Assembly (NCBI GenBank): GCA_031267575.1
Contig: JAIRYN010000067.1
Coordinates: forward strand, 1 to 40,559
Source of the DNA: Synergistaceae bacterium
GTDB taxonomy: Bacteria > Synergistota > Synergistia > Synergistales > Aminobacteriaceae
Direction: 5' to 3'
DNA: 40,559 nt
Of the stretch, positions 8,350-17,348 are shown in pieces (the first letter of the stretch is position 1; each line of letters begins with the position of its first letter). A model generated the notes under the pieces. It made no database searches, had not been told where the DNA came from, and saw only the letters and a program-made list of their open reading frames with translations. The position numbers and the translations under genes were made by a program.

Positions 8350-9276
8350 CTACTCCGATTTGTCCTTTATGACAAAAAAAGGTCTATATTTTGCCTGCAT
8401 ATGAACTTTTCCAAGATATTCCCCAATAATGCCCATACACATCAACTGTATTCCTCCAATCAACAGAATACTCGCTAAAATCGAAGTCCAGCCAGGCAAA
8501 GCCGAACCTCGTAGGTAAGCGATAATCGCATATAAACCATAACTCCACGCGGCCAAAGAAAAAAATACCCCTATCAACAATGCCCAGCGTAAAGGCCTGA
8601 CACTGAACGATGTAATTGCGGAAAAAGCCAACATGAACATTTTTTTAAGCGTGTATTTCGATTTTCCATACAATCTTGCTGGTTGCTCATAATCGACATA
8701 ACCGTGAGTGAATCCCAACCATGCTACTATTCCCCTTATAAACAAATGTTCTTCTTTCAAATTATTGATGTACTCCACAACGCGCCTATCTATAAGGCGA
8801 AAATCAGCGACATCTTCCTCTATTCGACATTCGGTCAACACATTGTTCAATTTATAAAAAGCCTTTGATGTCAGCTTTTTTAGTGCGCCTTCCTTTTCAT
8901 TTTTTCTCCTGGCGCTCACCACTTGGCATCCATTTATCCATTGTTCCAACAGTAAAGGGATTATTTCGGGAGGATGCTGAAAATCTCCATCCATCGTTAT
9001 GACGCCGTCGCCTTTACTGTACAATAACCCCGCTCTCAGCGCCACTTGGTGCCCAAAATTTCTGGCAAAAGAAATATAGCGTATTCTGGATGGAAATTGT
9101 TTGCTCAGACCGCGCAAAAGCTCCAATGTGCCATCTGTACTGGCATCATCCACAAGGACGATTTCATATTCGATTTGATTGGCGATCACCTCGTGTATTT
9201 TTTCAACAAGAAGAACAATATTTTCCTTTTCATTGAAGACAGGGATCACTATTGACAACAACTTTTCCGTATTCAT
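8350..9276 (-). CDS. GtrB/ArnC-like polyprenyl-phosphate glycosyltransferase (GT2)
   Basis: 308 aa. The GT-A domain (residues about 1-230) starts LSIVIPVFNEKENI and has VDDASTDGT and the metal-binding MDGDFQHPPE. Two C-terminal transmembrane helices follow (WALLIGVFFSLAAWS and ILASILLIGGIQLMC), ending in IGEYLGKVH. This is the architecture of enzymes that charge undecaprenyl phosphate with a sugar on the cytosolic face. The product would feed a GT-C enzyme outside the membrane, and the next gene encodes a candidate. The methyltransferase upstream ends only 5 nt before this gene. The DNA is visibly AT-richer than the valS or gcv genes, which suggests transfer. Confidence 0.88.
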   Translation of the reverse strand: MNTEKLLSIVIPVFNEKENIVLLVEKIHEVIANQIEYEIVLVDDASTDGTLELLRGLSKQFPSRIRYISFARNFGHQVALRAGLLYSKGDGVITMDGDFQHPPEIIPLLLEQWINGCQVVSARRKNEKEGALKKLTSKAFYKLNNVLTECRIEEDVADFRLIDRRVVEYINNLKEEHLFIRGIVAWLGFTHGYVDYEQPARLYGKSKYTLKKMFMLAFSAITSFSVRPLRWALLIGVFFSLAAWSYGLYAIIAYLRGSALPGWTSILASILLIGGIQLMCMGIIGEYLGKVHMQAKYRPFFVIKDKSE

Positions 9277-9281
9277 ATTCT

Positions 9282-10064
9282 TTATATTTTTTTATAAATC
9301 GTCAGTGTGGCAAAAGACATGTAATACGCTAAACAAGTTCTCCATAGACATCTGTCTTCCAAGGAACTTAGCAGTGACACCATTTTTAAATATCCATGAT
9401 TTAAAAAAGGGAAAGCATCCGGATTGTACCATAAAATGTAAGCTAAAAGCCCCGGATATAAAGTATCAATGGCCTTTAAGTCGTGATTTAGAAATAATCG
9501 GCGCAATTCAGGAGTTTCAAAGGCTTTTTCTGTTGAATCATCGAAGAGAGCGTTATTTTTATAAATTGACGACCTTATTTTTTTGAGAAAGTAATTATTG
9601 TTAGTAGGTTCAAAATTGATGAAAATACCTCCCTTTTTCAGAACTCCGCTTAAATTGCGTATAGCTCTATCGACATTGGAATAAACGTGATGCAAGCCGC
9701 CAATAAGAATGATTAAATCATATGTTTCTTCAGAAATATAGCTCGTGACATCTTGAATGGAAAAAGACAAAAAGGGATATTTTTTTTGAGCGTAATGTAT
9801 CATTTCTTTAGAATAATCGAAGCCATGATACTCGAAATCTAACCTCAGATTATCTTGCAGGATTTTATATCCGTCCGCAGAACCACACATCGCCTCCAAT
9901 ACCTTTACCGGATCGCTCAAATTCCATAAACGTGCGTTTCTAAACGCGGCTTTCCAGATATTCTTCTTTAATAAATCAGACCTCGGATTGTCGCGCGCTT
10001 CATGATATTCACGCGCGATTTTGTCGAAATGTTCTTGTTGATGTTGCACTAAAGAGTCTACCAT
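9282..10064 (-). CDS. Class I SAM-dependent methyltransferase
   Basis: 260 aa. A Rossmann-type methyltransferase core is visible: VLEAMCGSADGYKIL (motif I, near residue 55), FEYHGFDYSKEMIHYA (motif II), SFSIQDVTSY, and YDLIILIGGLHHV (motif IV). The substrate is unknown. It is the first gene of the glycan operon, and its neighbours suggest a sugar or lipid-linked glycan as target. The ATG at 10064 follows a purine-rich GGGGAATGGG. Codon use and base composition are AT-rich, like the GT2 gene and unlike the genes on either side of the operon. Confidence 0.82.
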   Translation of the reverse strand: MVDSLVQHQQEHFDKIAREYHEARDNPRSDLLKKNIWKAAFRNARLWNLSDPVKVLEAMCGSADGYKILQDNLRLDFEYHGFDYSKEMIHYAQKKYPFLSFSIQDVTSYISEETYDLIILIGGLHHVYSNVDRAIRNLSGVLKKGGIFINFEPTNNNYFLKKIRSSIYKNNALFDDSTEKAFETPELRRLFLNHDLKAIDTLYPGLLAYILWYNPDAFPFLNHGYLKMVSLLSSLEDRCLWRTCLAYYMSFATLTIYKKI

Positions 10065-10136
10065 TGCCCATTCCCCAATCCGGCCTCTGTGATAACCAAG
10101 GTTTTACTTTTTTACTTTTTACGAATACCTCTGCGA

Positions 10137-10145
10137 AGTATACCA
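10137..10145 (-). promoter_or_regulatory. Candidate extended -10 promoter for the glycan operon
   Basis: TGGTATACT on the minus strand fits an extended -10 element, about 70 nt before the methyltransferase start. No well-spaced -35 box accompanies it. The divergent gap (10065-10304) also holds a TGTCAC/GTGACA inverted repeat (10167-10193) and short T-rich repeats near 10102-10122. I see no clear valS promoter and no T-box. Confidence 0.35.
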
Positions 10146-10304
10146 AACGATTGTCAAAAAATCATCTGTCACCTGGAAAATATGATTGTGACAAGTATCA
10201 GGATCCTCACCTTCCGGCCTTTTCGTGAGTAGGAACAAGTGTTAATATGACAGAACGTAACCGAAGGACAAAAAATCACTCTCGGCGGAAGGACGGGATG
10301 GAAG

Positions 10305-13049
10305 ATGCAGTTGCAAAAAGAGAAGTTAAAAAGAAACAGAAATCTGGCCAAGGGATACTCTCCCGACGCAATAGAAGAAAAGTGGTACGACGCTTGGGTC
10401 GCAAAAGGACTTTTCAACGCTGAAGTAGACAAGTCCAAGCCTCCTTTCTCTATCGTGATTCCGCCGCCCAACGTGACGGGTTCACTTCACATGGGGCACG
10501 CCTTCAACAACACCTTTCAGGACATCCTGTGTCGTGCGCGGCGAATGCAGGGCTACAGCGTCTTATGGCTTCCGGGTACGGACCACGCGGGCATCGCGAC
10601 GCAGAACGTCGTCGAGAAAGACCTGGCCGCCAAGGGTAAGACGCGCCACGAGTTGGGGCGTGAGGCTTTCGTCGAAAAGGTCTGGGAGTGGAAGAAAATC
10701 TACGGCGACCGTATCATCACCCAGATGAAAAAGCTGGGGAACTCCTGCGACTGGCGGCGCGAACGCTTCACCTTCGACGAGGGGCTGTCGCGGGCGGTAC
10801 GGGAGGTCTTCGTGCGACTCTACAAAAAGGACTTGATCTACAAGGGAAAGTACATTATCAACTGGTGTTCCCGATGCCACACAGCCCTCTCCGACCTGGA
10901 GGTGGAGTATGACGAGAAGCCGGGCAAGTTCTACACCGTCCTCTACCCCTTCGAGGAAGGCGAAGGAGGCATAACGGTGGCAACGACCCGCCCTGAGACG
11001 ATCCTGGGCGACGTGGCTATCGCCGTTCACCCCCGGTCGGAGCAATTCAAGCATCTGATCGGCAAAAAAGTCCGAGTGCCTCTGACGGGAGACGGAACCC
11101 AGCGCGCGATTCCCATTATCGAGGATAATATGGTAGACCCGGAGTTTGGAACCGGCTGCGTGAAGATCACCCCTGCCCACGACCCCAACGACTTTCTGGT
11201 GGGGTTGCGTCACGATCTGCCCCAGTTGCAGGTGATCGACGACCAAGGGATCATGAACGAGGCGGCCGGCGCGTACCAGGGGCTTTCTGTGCAGGAGGCC
11301 CGCGTCAAGGCGGCGGAGGAATTAGAGAAACGGGGATTTCTGATCCGAGTGGAGGAGATCACCCACGCGGTGGGTCATTGTCAGCGATGCAGCACCACGG
11401 TGGAGCCTTACCTGTCGGAGCAGTGGTTCGTCCGGGCAAAACCCTTGGCCGAGCGAGGGGTGAAGGCGGTTCAAGACGGCCTCATCCGCTGGGTTCCCGA
11501 GCAGTGGGAGAAAACATATTTTCAATGGATGGAAAATATCCGGGACTGGTGTATCTCCCGTCAGCTCTGGTGGGGTCACCGTATCCCCGCCTGGACCTGC
11601 GGGGATTGCGGGCACGTCACCGTCTCCGCCTCTGACCCCGACGAGTGCGAGCGCTGCAAAAGTAAGAACATCACCCAGGACGAAGACGTGCTGGACACAT
11701 GGTTCAGCAGTGCGCTCTGGCCTTTCTCCACTATGGGCTGGCCGAACAAGACGCCGGAGCTAGAGTACTTCTACCCTACATCCCTGATGGTAACGGGGTT
11801 TGACATCATCTTCTTCTGGGTCGCTCGCATGATCATGATGGGGTTGGAGTTCATGGGCACGGAACCCTTCAAAGACGTCTATATCCACTCCCTGATCCGG
11901 GACGAGCACGGACAGAAGATGAGCAAGTCCAAAGGCAATGTCATTGACCCCCTGGACATGATCGACAAGTACGGCGCCGATGCCCTGCGCATGGCACTGG
12001 CGGCACTCTCGACCCAAGGGCGCGACATCTTGTTGTCCGCGGGGAAGATCGAAACTTACCGCTTCTTTATGAACAAGCTGTGGAACGCGGCCCGGTTCGC
12101 CCTGATCAATCTGGACGACGAATCTTGGAGCATCGACCCAGCTTACTTGCGGCTTCAAGATCGTTGGATCCTCTCCCGAATCCAGGAGGTCCTGGAGCAG
12201 GAGACGCGTTTGATTGACGAGTATGACATCGGCGCGGCAGCGCGTATGCTATATGATTTCATCTGGGGCGACTTCTGTGACTGGTACCTGGAGATGACTA
12301 AACCCGCCCTCCGGGGAGAAGAAGGGGAAGAGCGCAAGAAAACGGCCCAGGGGGTTCTGGACGAGTCCTTCAGGACATTGTTGCCCTTGCTGCATCCTTT
12401 CATTCCTTTCGTGACGGAGGAACTGTGGGCTGCCTTTGGCTATGACGCGGAAAGCGACAACACCGAAGGGAAGAGTGCCATCAACTCCATCAACTCTATC
12501 AACTCTATCAACTCCATCATGATGGCGCCTTGGCCGAAGATCAAAGACGAATACCGGGACCTTTCGATCCGAGGAACGATGCAGAGCTTTCAGGACGTGA
12601 CACGTGCTTTGCGGAATCTGCGGGCCGAGGCGCACGTGGCTCCACAGCAGTGGATGGGTAAAGCCGTCATTCGCGTGGATCGTCCCGATGTGACGGCGAT
12701 GCTTTCGGAGACCCTGCCCTTGGTTGTCATGCTCTGCCGCGTCAAAGAAATTGAGGTATTGCCCTTGTCCGCGCCACGCCCGTCTGCTTGCCTGTCCTCG
12801 GTGGTGGGAGAAGGGGAAATTAGTCTCCAAGTGGGGGACGTGCTGGATCTGGACGCGGAGATTGCGCGTCTGAAGCAAGATTTGGCGACGATCGAAAAAT
12901 CTGTGGCCGTCAGCCGAGGACGTTTGGACAAGCCGGATTTCGTGGCCCGCGCTCCCCAGGAGGTCGTGGAGAAGGAGCGCGCCCGCGTCGCCGAGGGGCG
13001 AATTCAGATCGCGCGCCTGGAGGAAAATTTAAAGAGTCTCAATTCGTAA
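10305..13049 (+). CDS. valS: Valyl-tRNA synthetase
   Basis: 914 aa. Charges tRNA-Val with valine. The class I signatures are HMGH (residues about 62-65, in PPPNVTGSLHMGHA) and KMSKSKGNVIDP (about 537-548). The editing domain carries ATTRPETILGD, and TGFDIIFFWVARM precedes the second signature. The C-terminal coiled-coil arm (about 845-914) is present. Length is normal. Residues about 726-738 contain an in-frame NSI repeat created by a 9-bp tandem repeat in the anticodon-binding region. Start is the ATG at 10305, after a purine-rich GGAAGGACGGGATGGAAG. Confidence 0.97.
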   Translation: MQLQKEKLKRNRNLAKGYSPDAIEEKWYDAWVAKGLFNAEVDKSKPPFSIVIPPPNVTGSLHMGHAFNNTFQDILCRARRMQGYSVLWLPGTDHAGIATQNVVEKDLAAKGKTRHELGREAFVEKVWEWKKIYGDRIITQMKKLGNSCDWRRERFTFDEGLSRAVREVFVRLYKKDLIYKGKYIINWCSRCHTALSDLEVEYDEKPGKFYTVLYPFEEGEGGITVATTRPETILGDVAIAVHPRSEQFKHLIGKKVRVPLTGDGTQRAIPIIEDNMVDPEFGTGCVKITPAHDPNDFLVGLRHDLPQLQVIDDQGIMNEAAGAYQGLSVQEARVKAAEELEKRGFLIRVEEITHAVGHCQRCSTTVEPYLSEQWFVRAKPLAERGVKAVQDGLIRWVPEQWEKTYFQWMENIRDWCISRQLWWGHRIPAWTCGDCGHVTVSASDPDECERCKSKNITQDEDVLDTWFSSALWPFSTMGWPNKTPELEYFYPTSLMVTGFDIIFFWVARMIMMGLEFMGTEPFKDVYIHSLIRDEHGQKMSKSKGNVIDPLDMIDKYGADALRMALAALSTQGRDILLSAGKIETYRFFMNKLWNAARFALINLDDESWSIDPAYLRLQDRWILSRIQEVLEQETRLIDEYDIGAAARMLYDFIWGDFCDWYLEMTKPALRGEEGEERKKTAQGVLDESFRTLLPLLHPFIPFVTEELWAAFGYDAESDNTEGKSAINSINSINSINSIMMAPWPKIKDEYRDLSIRGTMQSFQDVTRALRNLRAEAHVAPQQWMGKAVIRVDRPDVTAMLSETLPLVVMLCRVKEIEVLPLSAPRPSACLSSVVGEGEISLQVGDVLDLDAEIARLKQDLATIEKSVAVSRGRLDKPDFVARAPQEVVEKERARVAEGRIQIARLEENLKSLNS
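12480..12515 (+). repeat. 9-bp x4 in-frame tandem repeat in valS
   Basis: Four adjacent ATCAACTC(C/T) units encode INSINSINSINS inside ValS, between the catalytic core and the C-terminal arm. The reading frame is kept. Confidence 0.9.
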
Positions 13050-13089
13050 AAAGCAATGACCGACGGTAGAAAGCAACGACCGACGAACG
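13050..13089. repeat. 20-bp tandem duplication after valS
   Basis: Two adjacent 20-bp copies begin AAAGCAATGACCGACGGTAG and AAAGCAACGACCGACGAACG. They fill the gap between valS and the flavin reductase gene. Confidence 0.8.
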
Positions 13090-13135
13090 AGCTTCAATAA
13101 TTATTCATTAATAATCGACATTGGGGGGCGAAAAT

Positions 13136-13681
13136 ATGTATCTTGTCATCACGGCAAGTCCAAACGCGGATGGCCTTACGGCGGCATGTGGCCGCGCCGC
13201 GCTACGAGGGCTCGAACAGGCCGGGAAGACCGGAGAAATCATTGATCTGTGCGCCTTAAAGATACAGGGGTGCCTTGTCTGCGGCGATGGTTGGGGGATT
13301 TGCCGAGAAGAGCACCGTTGCGTGATTGAGGACGAATTTTCCGTGTTGCAGGCGCGCCTGAAGGAAGCGGAAGGATTGGTTTTGGTAACGCCTGTTTATT
13401 GGGGTCAGCAGTCCGAGCGGATAAAATATTTTTGCGACCGTCTGCGTCGTTGCGAAGCTAGAAAAGGGAACGGAAGCGTTTTGGCGAGAAAGAAAACCAA
13501 CCTGGTGGCGGCGGCAGGGGGAACGGGGAATGGTACGGTCTCCTGCCTCACCGACATGGAACTTTGGTGCCGTCACGTGGGCGCGATTCCCTTCGAACGT
13601 ATAGGCGTCACGCGATTCAACCGGGAGCCGATGCTCGCCGTGATTGAGCAAGCGTCGAAAGAATTGGTCGCGACCCCGTAA
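13136..13681 (+). CDS. NAD(P)H-dependent FMN reductase / flavodoxin-fold protein
   Basis: 181 aa from the ATG at 13136, which has a GGGGGGCG ribosome site. The flavodoxin-like fold of the NADPH-dependent FMN reductase / iron-sulfur flavoprotein type is suggested by MYLVITASPNADGLT (phosphate loop), GCLVCGDGWGIC in the cysteine-rich region, and LVLVTPVYWGQQSERIKYFCDR. Cys residues near 44-54 could bind a cluster, but the full four-cysteine pattern is not certain. The substrate is unknown. It follows valS by about 85 nt and faces the flagellar genes tail to tail. Confidence 0.82.
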   Translation: MYLVITASPNADGLTAACGRAALRGLEQAGKTGEIIDLCALKIQGCLVCGDGWGICREEHRCVIEDEFSVLQARLKEAEGLVLVTPVYWGQQSERIKYFCDRLRRCEARKGNGSVLARKKTNLVAAAGGTGNGTVSCLTDMELWCRHVGAIPFERIGVTRFNREPMLAVIEQASKELVATP

Positions 13682-13703
13682 AGAGACCGGAACGAACGCA
13701 AAT

Positions 13704-13733
13704 GCAGACGCAGACGTAGACGTAGACGTAGAG
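13704..13733. repeat. 6-bp x5 tandem repeat
   Basis: GCAGAC, GCAGAC, GTAGAC, GTAGAC and GTAGAG lie head to tail and merge into the first arm of the adjoining palindrome. Confidence 0.8.
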
Positions 13734-13757
13734 ACGCACTACCGTGCGTCTCTACGT
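13726..13757. terminator. 14-bp perfect palindromic hairpin between convergent genes
   Basis: ACGTAGAGACGCAC and its exact complement are separated by TACC. The hairpin lies between the convergent ends of the flavin reductase gene and flaG. It could serve as a bidirectional terminator, although neither side has a strong T-run. A repeated palindromic element (REP/MITE-like) is the alternative. Confidence 0.6.
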
Positions 13758-13783
13758 GGTTACGCATTTCTACCGTTTTCTGG

Positions 13784-14149
13784 CTAGGCAAAAATGTCCA
13801 CTCGGTCGTCAATTTGTTCTTTCAGGGCTGCGAGGAATTTTATCACTTCGTCCGCGGGCACTTTGCGAACGACTTTTCCGTCTCGGCTGTCGATCACCTG
13901 AATTTGCACCACGCCAGCTTCTTCCAAGATCTCGTACTTTAATTCTCTGTCGAATATGGAAAGGAGGTCGACCGTGTGTTCCAGCAGTTCGGAAAGTGTT
14001 TTATGGTCGAAGGCGTCAGCCTGGTCCTGGAGCGTCTGTTGGGGTAGGACCGCTTCGACGGAAGGCGTGGCTCCTCCAAAAACCCCGCTCTGGATTTTTT
14101 CGAGAAGCAGGGAGCTGGAAAAAGGAGTTTTCGGCAACTTAATCTCCAT
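13784..14149 (-). CDS. flaG: FlaG family flagellar protein
   Basis: 121 aa from the ATG at 14149, which has AAGGTG 6 nt upstream. A GTG nine bases earlier is less likely. The C-terminal half carries the FlaG pattern: LKYEILEEAGVVQIQVIDSR, then DGKVVRKVPADEVIKFLAAL. Proteins of this family affect flagellar filament length and usually sit beside flagellin or fliD genes. Here it follows the flagellin gene on the same strand, beyond a terminator. Confidence 0.88.
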   Translation of the reverse strand: MEIKLPKTPFSSSLLLEKIQSGVFGGATPSVEAVLPQQTLQDQADAFDHKTLSELLEHTVDLLSIFDRELKYEILEEAGVVQIQVIDSRDGKVVRKVPADEVIKFLAALKEQIDDRVDIFA

Positions 14150-14161
14150 AGTCCTCACCTT

Positions 14162-14203
14162 CTTTAAATTACAAACTTTAAATTATAAACTTTAAATTAC
14201 AAA
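14162..14203. repeat. 14-bp x3 tandem repeat before flaG
   Basis: CTTTAAATTACAAA, CTTTAAATTATAAA and CTTTAAATTACAAA are adjacent. The AT-rich array occupies the whole stretch between the flagellin terminator and the flaG ribosome site. Confidence 0.92.
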
Positions 14204-14205
14204 GA

Positions 14206-14227
14206 AGGGGGCGCCGAAACGCCCCCT
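14206..14227 (-). terminator. Intrinsic terminator of the flagellin gene
   Basis: An 8-bp GC-rich stem (AGGGGGCG/CGCCCCCT) with a 6-nt loop lies about 57 nt after the flagellin stop and is followed on the minus strand by TCTTTG. The T-run is short, so some read-through into flaG is possible. Confidence 0.75.
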
Positions 14228-14284
14228 CACGTTGAACCCCTCGCTAGCAGAGAGCGGAGCAAGTTGATCGAGTGGGTTAAGTCT

Positions 14285-17209
14285 TTACCGGAGCAAGCCC
14301 AAGACGTTCTGCGGCAGGCCGTTGGCTTGAGCCAGCATACTGGTGCCGGCTTGAAGCATGATCTGAAGTTTTGTGAAGTTCATCATTTCTTTCGCCATGT
14401 CCGTGTCACGGATACGGCTCTCGGCCGCCGTTAGGTTCTCGCCCGCCACGGTTAGGTTGTTGATGGTGTGCTCCAGGCGGTTTTGGTACGCGCCGATCTT
14501 CGCGCGCTGCATGGAAACCTTGTCGATGGCGCTGTCGATGATGGTGATGGAGCGGGCCGCCGCTTCACGGTCGGTTACGAGCACTTTCGTCAGGCCTAGG
14601 GCCTCGGCGCGCATGTCGCCGATATTGATGCCCATGTCCTCGCCCTCGTTAGCCCCGATCTGGAACACCGTGGTGTTGTCAGCAAGGTGGAGAATCGTTG
14701 ATTCCTGAGTCGCGATGTTGTACTCAAAGTACCCCGTGTCGGTGTTGAGATGAGCACTGATCCCGGTCATCGCGTCGAACACCACATCCACGTTCTCGTG
14801 GACCATACCGATCAGTTTGTTACCAGTCACTTTGCCTGCCGTAATGTTCTTACCCGTGTGGGCATCAGTGACATTCACGTCATAACTGCTCTCCCGCGCT
14901 TCCTTCATGATGTTCATAGACAGGGCCTTTATCAAGTCTTCGTCTCCCGCGAAAGAGAGTTTCCCATCCGCGCCCGCGACGACAGAACGGATTACGAACG
15001 TTCCCGGCGCGGTATCCGCGGATTCGCCAAAAGCCGTAATGGCCGAGACGTTCGACTTGGCGTTCGCCGCCGTCGTGTAAGTGACGAACTTGTTCGCGTC
15101 GTCCCCCACGTACTTGTTCTGCTTGAGGTCGACGGCGATGGCATTGTTGAGCTTGTTCATCATGTCATGTATGGTGTCGTCCCCGTAGAGGGTGACTTGA
15201 CTTTTCGTCCCGTCGCCCTGAGTTATCGTGAGAGTCTGGGCGTCCGTCAAAAGGAAGCGCCCTTCAGAGTTCCAGAACTTGTCGATGTCACGCAGTTTCG
15301 TATTCAGTGTTGCGATGTCGCCGATCTTGGCGAATACGAAATTCTTCGGAACTTTGACCTTCACGCCGAATTCCTTCTCGGGTCCCTTGGCATCGTAGCC
15401 GTAGCGTGTTAGATCCAGATTTTTGCCTTGAATGCCATTGGTGTCGAAGTTATAGACGACCTTAGAGCCATCGGTCCCCGTGACCTCGATGCCCACGTCC
15501 GCCGCCCTGGATTGGGAGAAGAACACCGAAAATGCATCTCCACTATTGAAGAGCGCTAAATCTTGTTGCGGCGCGTTAGTGGCGGTTAAAACATTGGTGG
15601 CGCTGCCGAGTTCGAGCGTGTCGCTGCTTGTGCCACCGGCAGCCCACGTCAGCGTCTTAAGAGCGATGTCGGTTTTCGTTCCGTCCACGTCCCAATACGT
15701 TCCCTTCACTTCTAATTCGAGCTCACCAGTAGCACTGCTCTGAGCGACTTTGAAAGTCAATGCCGCGTTGCCTTTGGTGAAACCGCTCATACTAAACAAA
15801 CTTTTAATGAGCGTCTCATCAGCCCTACTCTTGCCCGGATCAGACCTGTAAATATCTGTCACCGTAAACGCCGTAGCCTGCGCTTCCACCGATTGCGCGC
15901 TATAGGTGACCGTGCTGCCGGGGATTTTGTTCGTTCCAACGATAATCGGAAGAGATTTATTGGTAGCGTTGTTGGCCGTGGCCTTAATAACCTGCTCAGT
16001 GGGCATCAGGAATTCTAGGTCAGGGACTGTGCCACCGCCAACATAATCGTGTAGCTTCAGGGTTGAATTTTTAACGTCCGATCCTTTAAGCGCATAGTCC
16101 GTACTTCCCACAGTGACAATAACATCATCTGCGGTAAGTGCTGAAGTACCCTTCGCGACGTCAGTGGGTTTGTGTTTGAAGCCGGCTCCAGTGTAATCTG
16201 TGCCACCACCCACGCCGAACGTAAAGCCAACTTTGAAACTCCCTCCAGTAATATTGAGAGTCCCGTTTACCTTCGTAGCTTCCGTAAAAGTGCCGGTTAT
16301 CGTTTGATCCTGAATTTCGCCGTGCGTACCGTCGGTCTTCGTGTACCAGCCTTTAACTTTGAACGAGCTGACCGCCGTGGCGGTACCGATAATATCGGAC
16401 ACTTCCAGGTACATTTGTGAGACGTTATTCACTGAAGCCTCAGACATATCAAGGGCCAACGTTTGGGCGCTTGTATGAGTGGGGTCAAGCGTGCCACCGC
16501 TAGCGGTGATGGCACTAGCGGCTTTAACGGTGATGTGGTTGAGAATCGGCTCGTTCAGCTTATCTGGGGTTTTCCTATCGACTGAAGCGGAGGTGATCTC
16601 GACGGGTTTGTGCTTGATCTTGAATTCGTCGGTCTTCTTGACCTCACCTTGTCCCGGCGTCGCTTTGATTTCGATCTTATAATTGCCTTCGGCCGCGTTC
16701 TTTTGGCCGAACTGGTCGATGGTGCGAAGCCCGCCGTTGATGTTCGCCTTGGTCGACAGCTTGTCGCTGGACCATAGTACGGCAGCTGACCCGTCCAGCA
16801 GTTTCTTTTTGTTGAACTGCGTCGTGTTGCCGATGCGCGTGACTTCCTCCCGGAGCTGGTCGATCTCAAGCTGGATGTAGCTTCGGTCCTGCTGGGTCAG
16901 AGTGTCATTGGCCGCTTGTACGGACAGCTCGCGCATACGCTGTAGGATGCTATGGGTCTCGGAAAGAGCGCCCTCTGCCGTCTGGATCATGGAAATGCCG
17001 TCTTGAGAGTTCGCGACAGCGCGGTCAAGGCCGCGGACCTGGGCTCGCATTTTCTCGGAGATGGCTAATCCTGCTGCGTCGTCAGCGGCGGAGCTGATGC
17101 GTAATCCGCTGGAAAGTTTCTGGATGGATTTCTGCAACGAATTGGTGGTGGTGGTGACCGCGTTGTAGGTCTGAAGCGCGGGGATGTTGTGATTGACAAT
17201 AAGCGCCAT
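14285..17209 (-). CDS. fliC: Giant flagellin
   Basis: 974 aa from the ATG at 17209, with an AGGAGGTAT ribosome site. The protein starts MALIVNHNIPALQTYN, which is canonical. The N-terminal D0/D1 region (1 to about 165) has the usual SSGLRISSAADDAAGLAISE and ISMIQTAEGAL. The C-terminal D1/D0 region (about 880-974) has RIRDTDMAKEMMNFTKLQI and ends NVLGLLR. Between them lie about 700 residues of Thr/Gly/Lys-rich beta-type sequence forming very large outer domains. Most flagellins are 270-550 aa. No HExxH is present, so it is not a flagellinolysin. It is secreted by the flagellar export apparatus. The 5' leader has a hairpin at 17267-17293. I found no convincing sigma28 promoter. Confidence 0.95.
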   Translation of the reverse strand: MALIVNHNIPALQTYNAVTTTTNSLQKSIQKLSSGLRISSAADDAAGLAISEKMRAQVRGLDRAVANSQDGISMIQTAEGALSETHSILQRMRELSVQAANDTLTQQDRSYIQLEIDQLREEVTRIGNTTQFNKKKLLDGSAAVLWSSDKLSTKANINGGLRTIDQFGQKNAAEGNYKIEIKATPGQGEVKKTDEFKIKHKPVEITSASVDRKTPDKLNEPILNHITVKAASAITASGGTLDPTHTSAQTLALDMSEASVNNVSQMYLEVSDIIGTATAVSSFKVKGWYTKTDGTHGEIQDQTITGTFTEATKVNGTLNITGGSFKVGFTFGVGGGTDYTGAGFKHKPTDVAKGTSALTADDVIVTVGSTDYALKGSDVKNSTLKLHDYVGGGTVPDLEFLMPTEQVIKATANNATNKSLPIIVGTNKIPGSTVTYSAQSVEAQATAFTVTDIYRSDPGKSRADETLIKSLFSMSGFTKGNAALTFKVAQSSATGELELEVKGTYWDVDGTKTDIALKTLTWAAGGTSSDTLELGSATNVLTATNAPQQDLALFNSGDAFSVFFSQSRAADVGIEVTGTDGSKVVYNFDTNGIQGKNLDLTRYGYDAKGPEKEFGVKVKVPKNFVFAKIGDIATLNTKLRDIDKFWNSEGRFLLTDAQTLTITQGDGTKSQVTLYGDDTIHDMMNKLNNAIAVDLKQNKYVGDDANKFVTYTTAANAKSNVSAITAFGESADTAPGTFVIRSVVAGADGKLSFAGDEDLIKALSMNIMKEARESSYDVNVTDAHTGKNITAGKVTGNKLIGMVHENVDVVFDAMTGISAHLNTDTGYFEYNIATQESTILHLADNTTVFQIGANEGEDMGINIGDMRAEALGLTKVLVTDREAAARSITIIDSAIDKVSMQRAKIGAYQNRLEHTINNLTVAGENLTAAESRIRDTDMAKEMMNFTKLQIMLQAGTSMLAQANGLPQNVLGLLR

Positions 17210-17308
17210 GAGAATATACCTCCTTGTGTTTGAGGGGTTTGACTTCAATGTCTATCCCCGTTTTACGTCCGTTGGCATCCATGTCCGACGGACTCGATCC
17301 TTCAAAAT

Positions 17309-17348
17309 AAAACAACATAAAACAACATAAAACAACATAAAACAACGT
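17309..17348. repeat. 10-bp x4 tandem repeat upstream of flagellin
   Basis: AAAACAACAT three times and AAAACAACGT once, head to tail, about 100 nt upstream of the flagellin start. On the coding strand it gives repeated TTGTTTTATG, so it lies where promoter elements would be expected. Confidence 0.92.

Noticed and set aside
10167-10193. TGTCAC/GTGACA inverted repeat between the methyltransferase gene and valS
   Set aside because: It is only 6 bp per arm with a 15-nt gap. It could be an operator, but nothing else supports it.
14285-17209. Possible flagellinolysin (protease domain inside flagellin)
   Set aside because: No HExxH motif occurs in the variable region.
17309-17348. CRISPR-like array
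   Set aside because: The units are directly adjacent with no spacers and only 10 bp long. No CRISPR array or cas gene is seen anywhere in the window.
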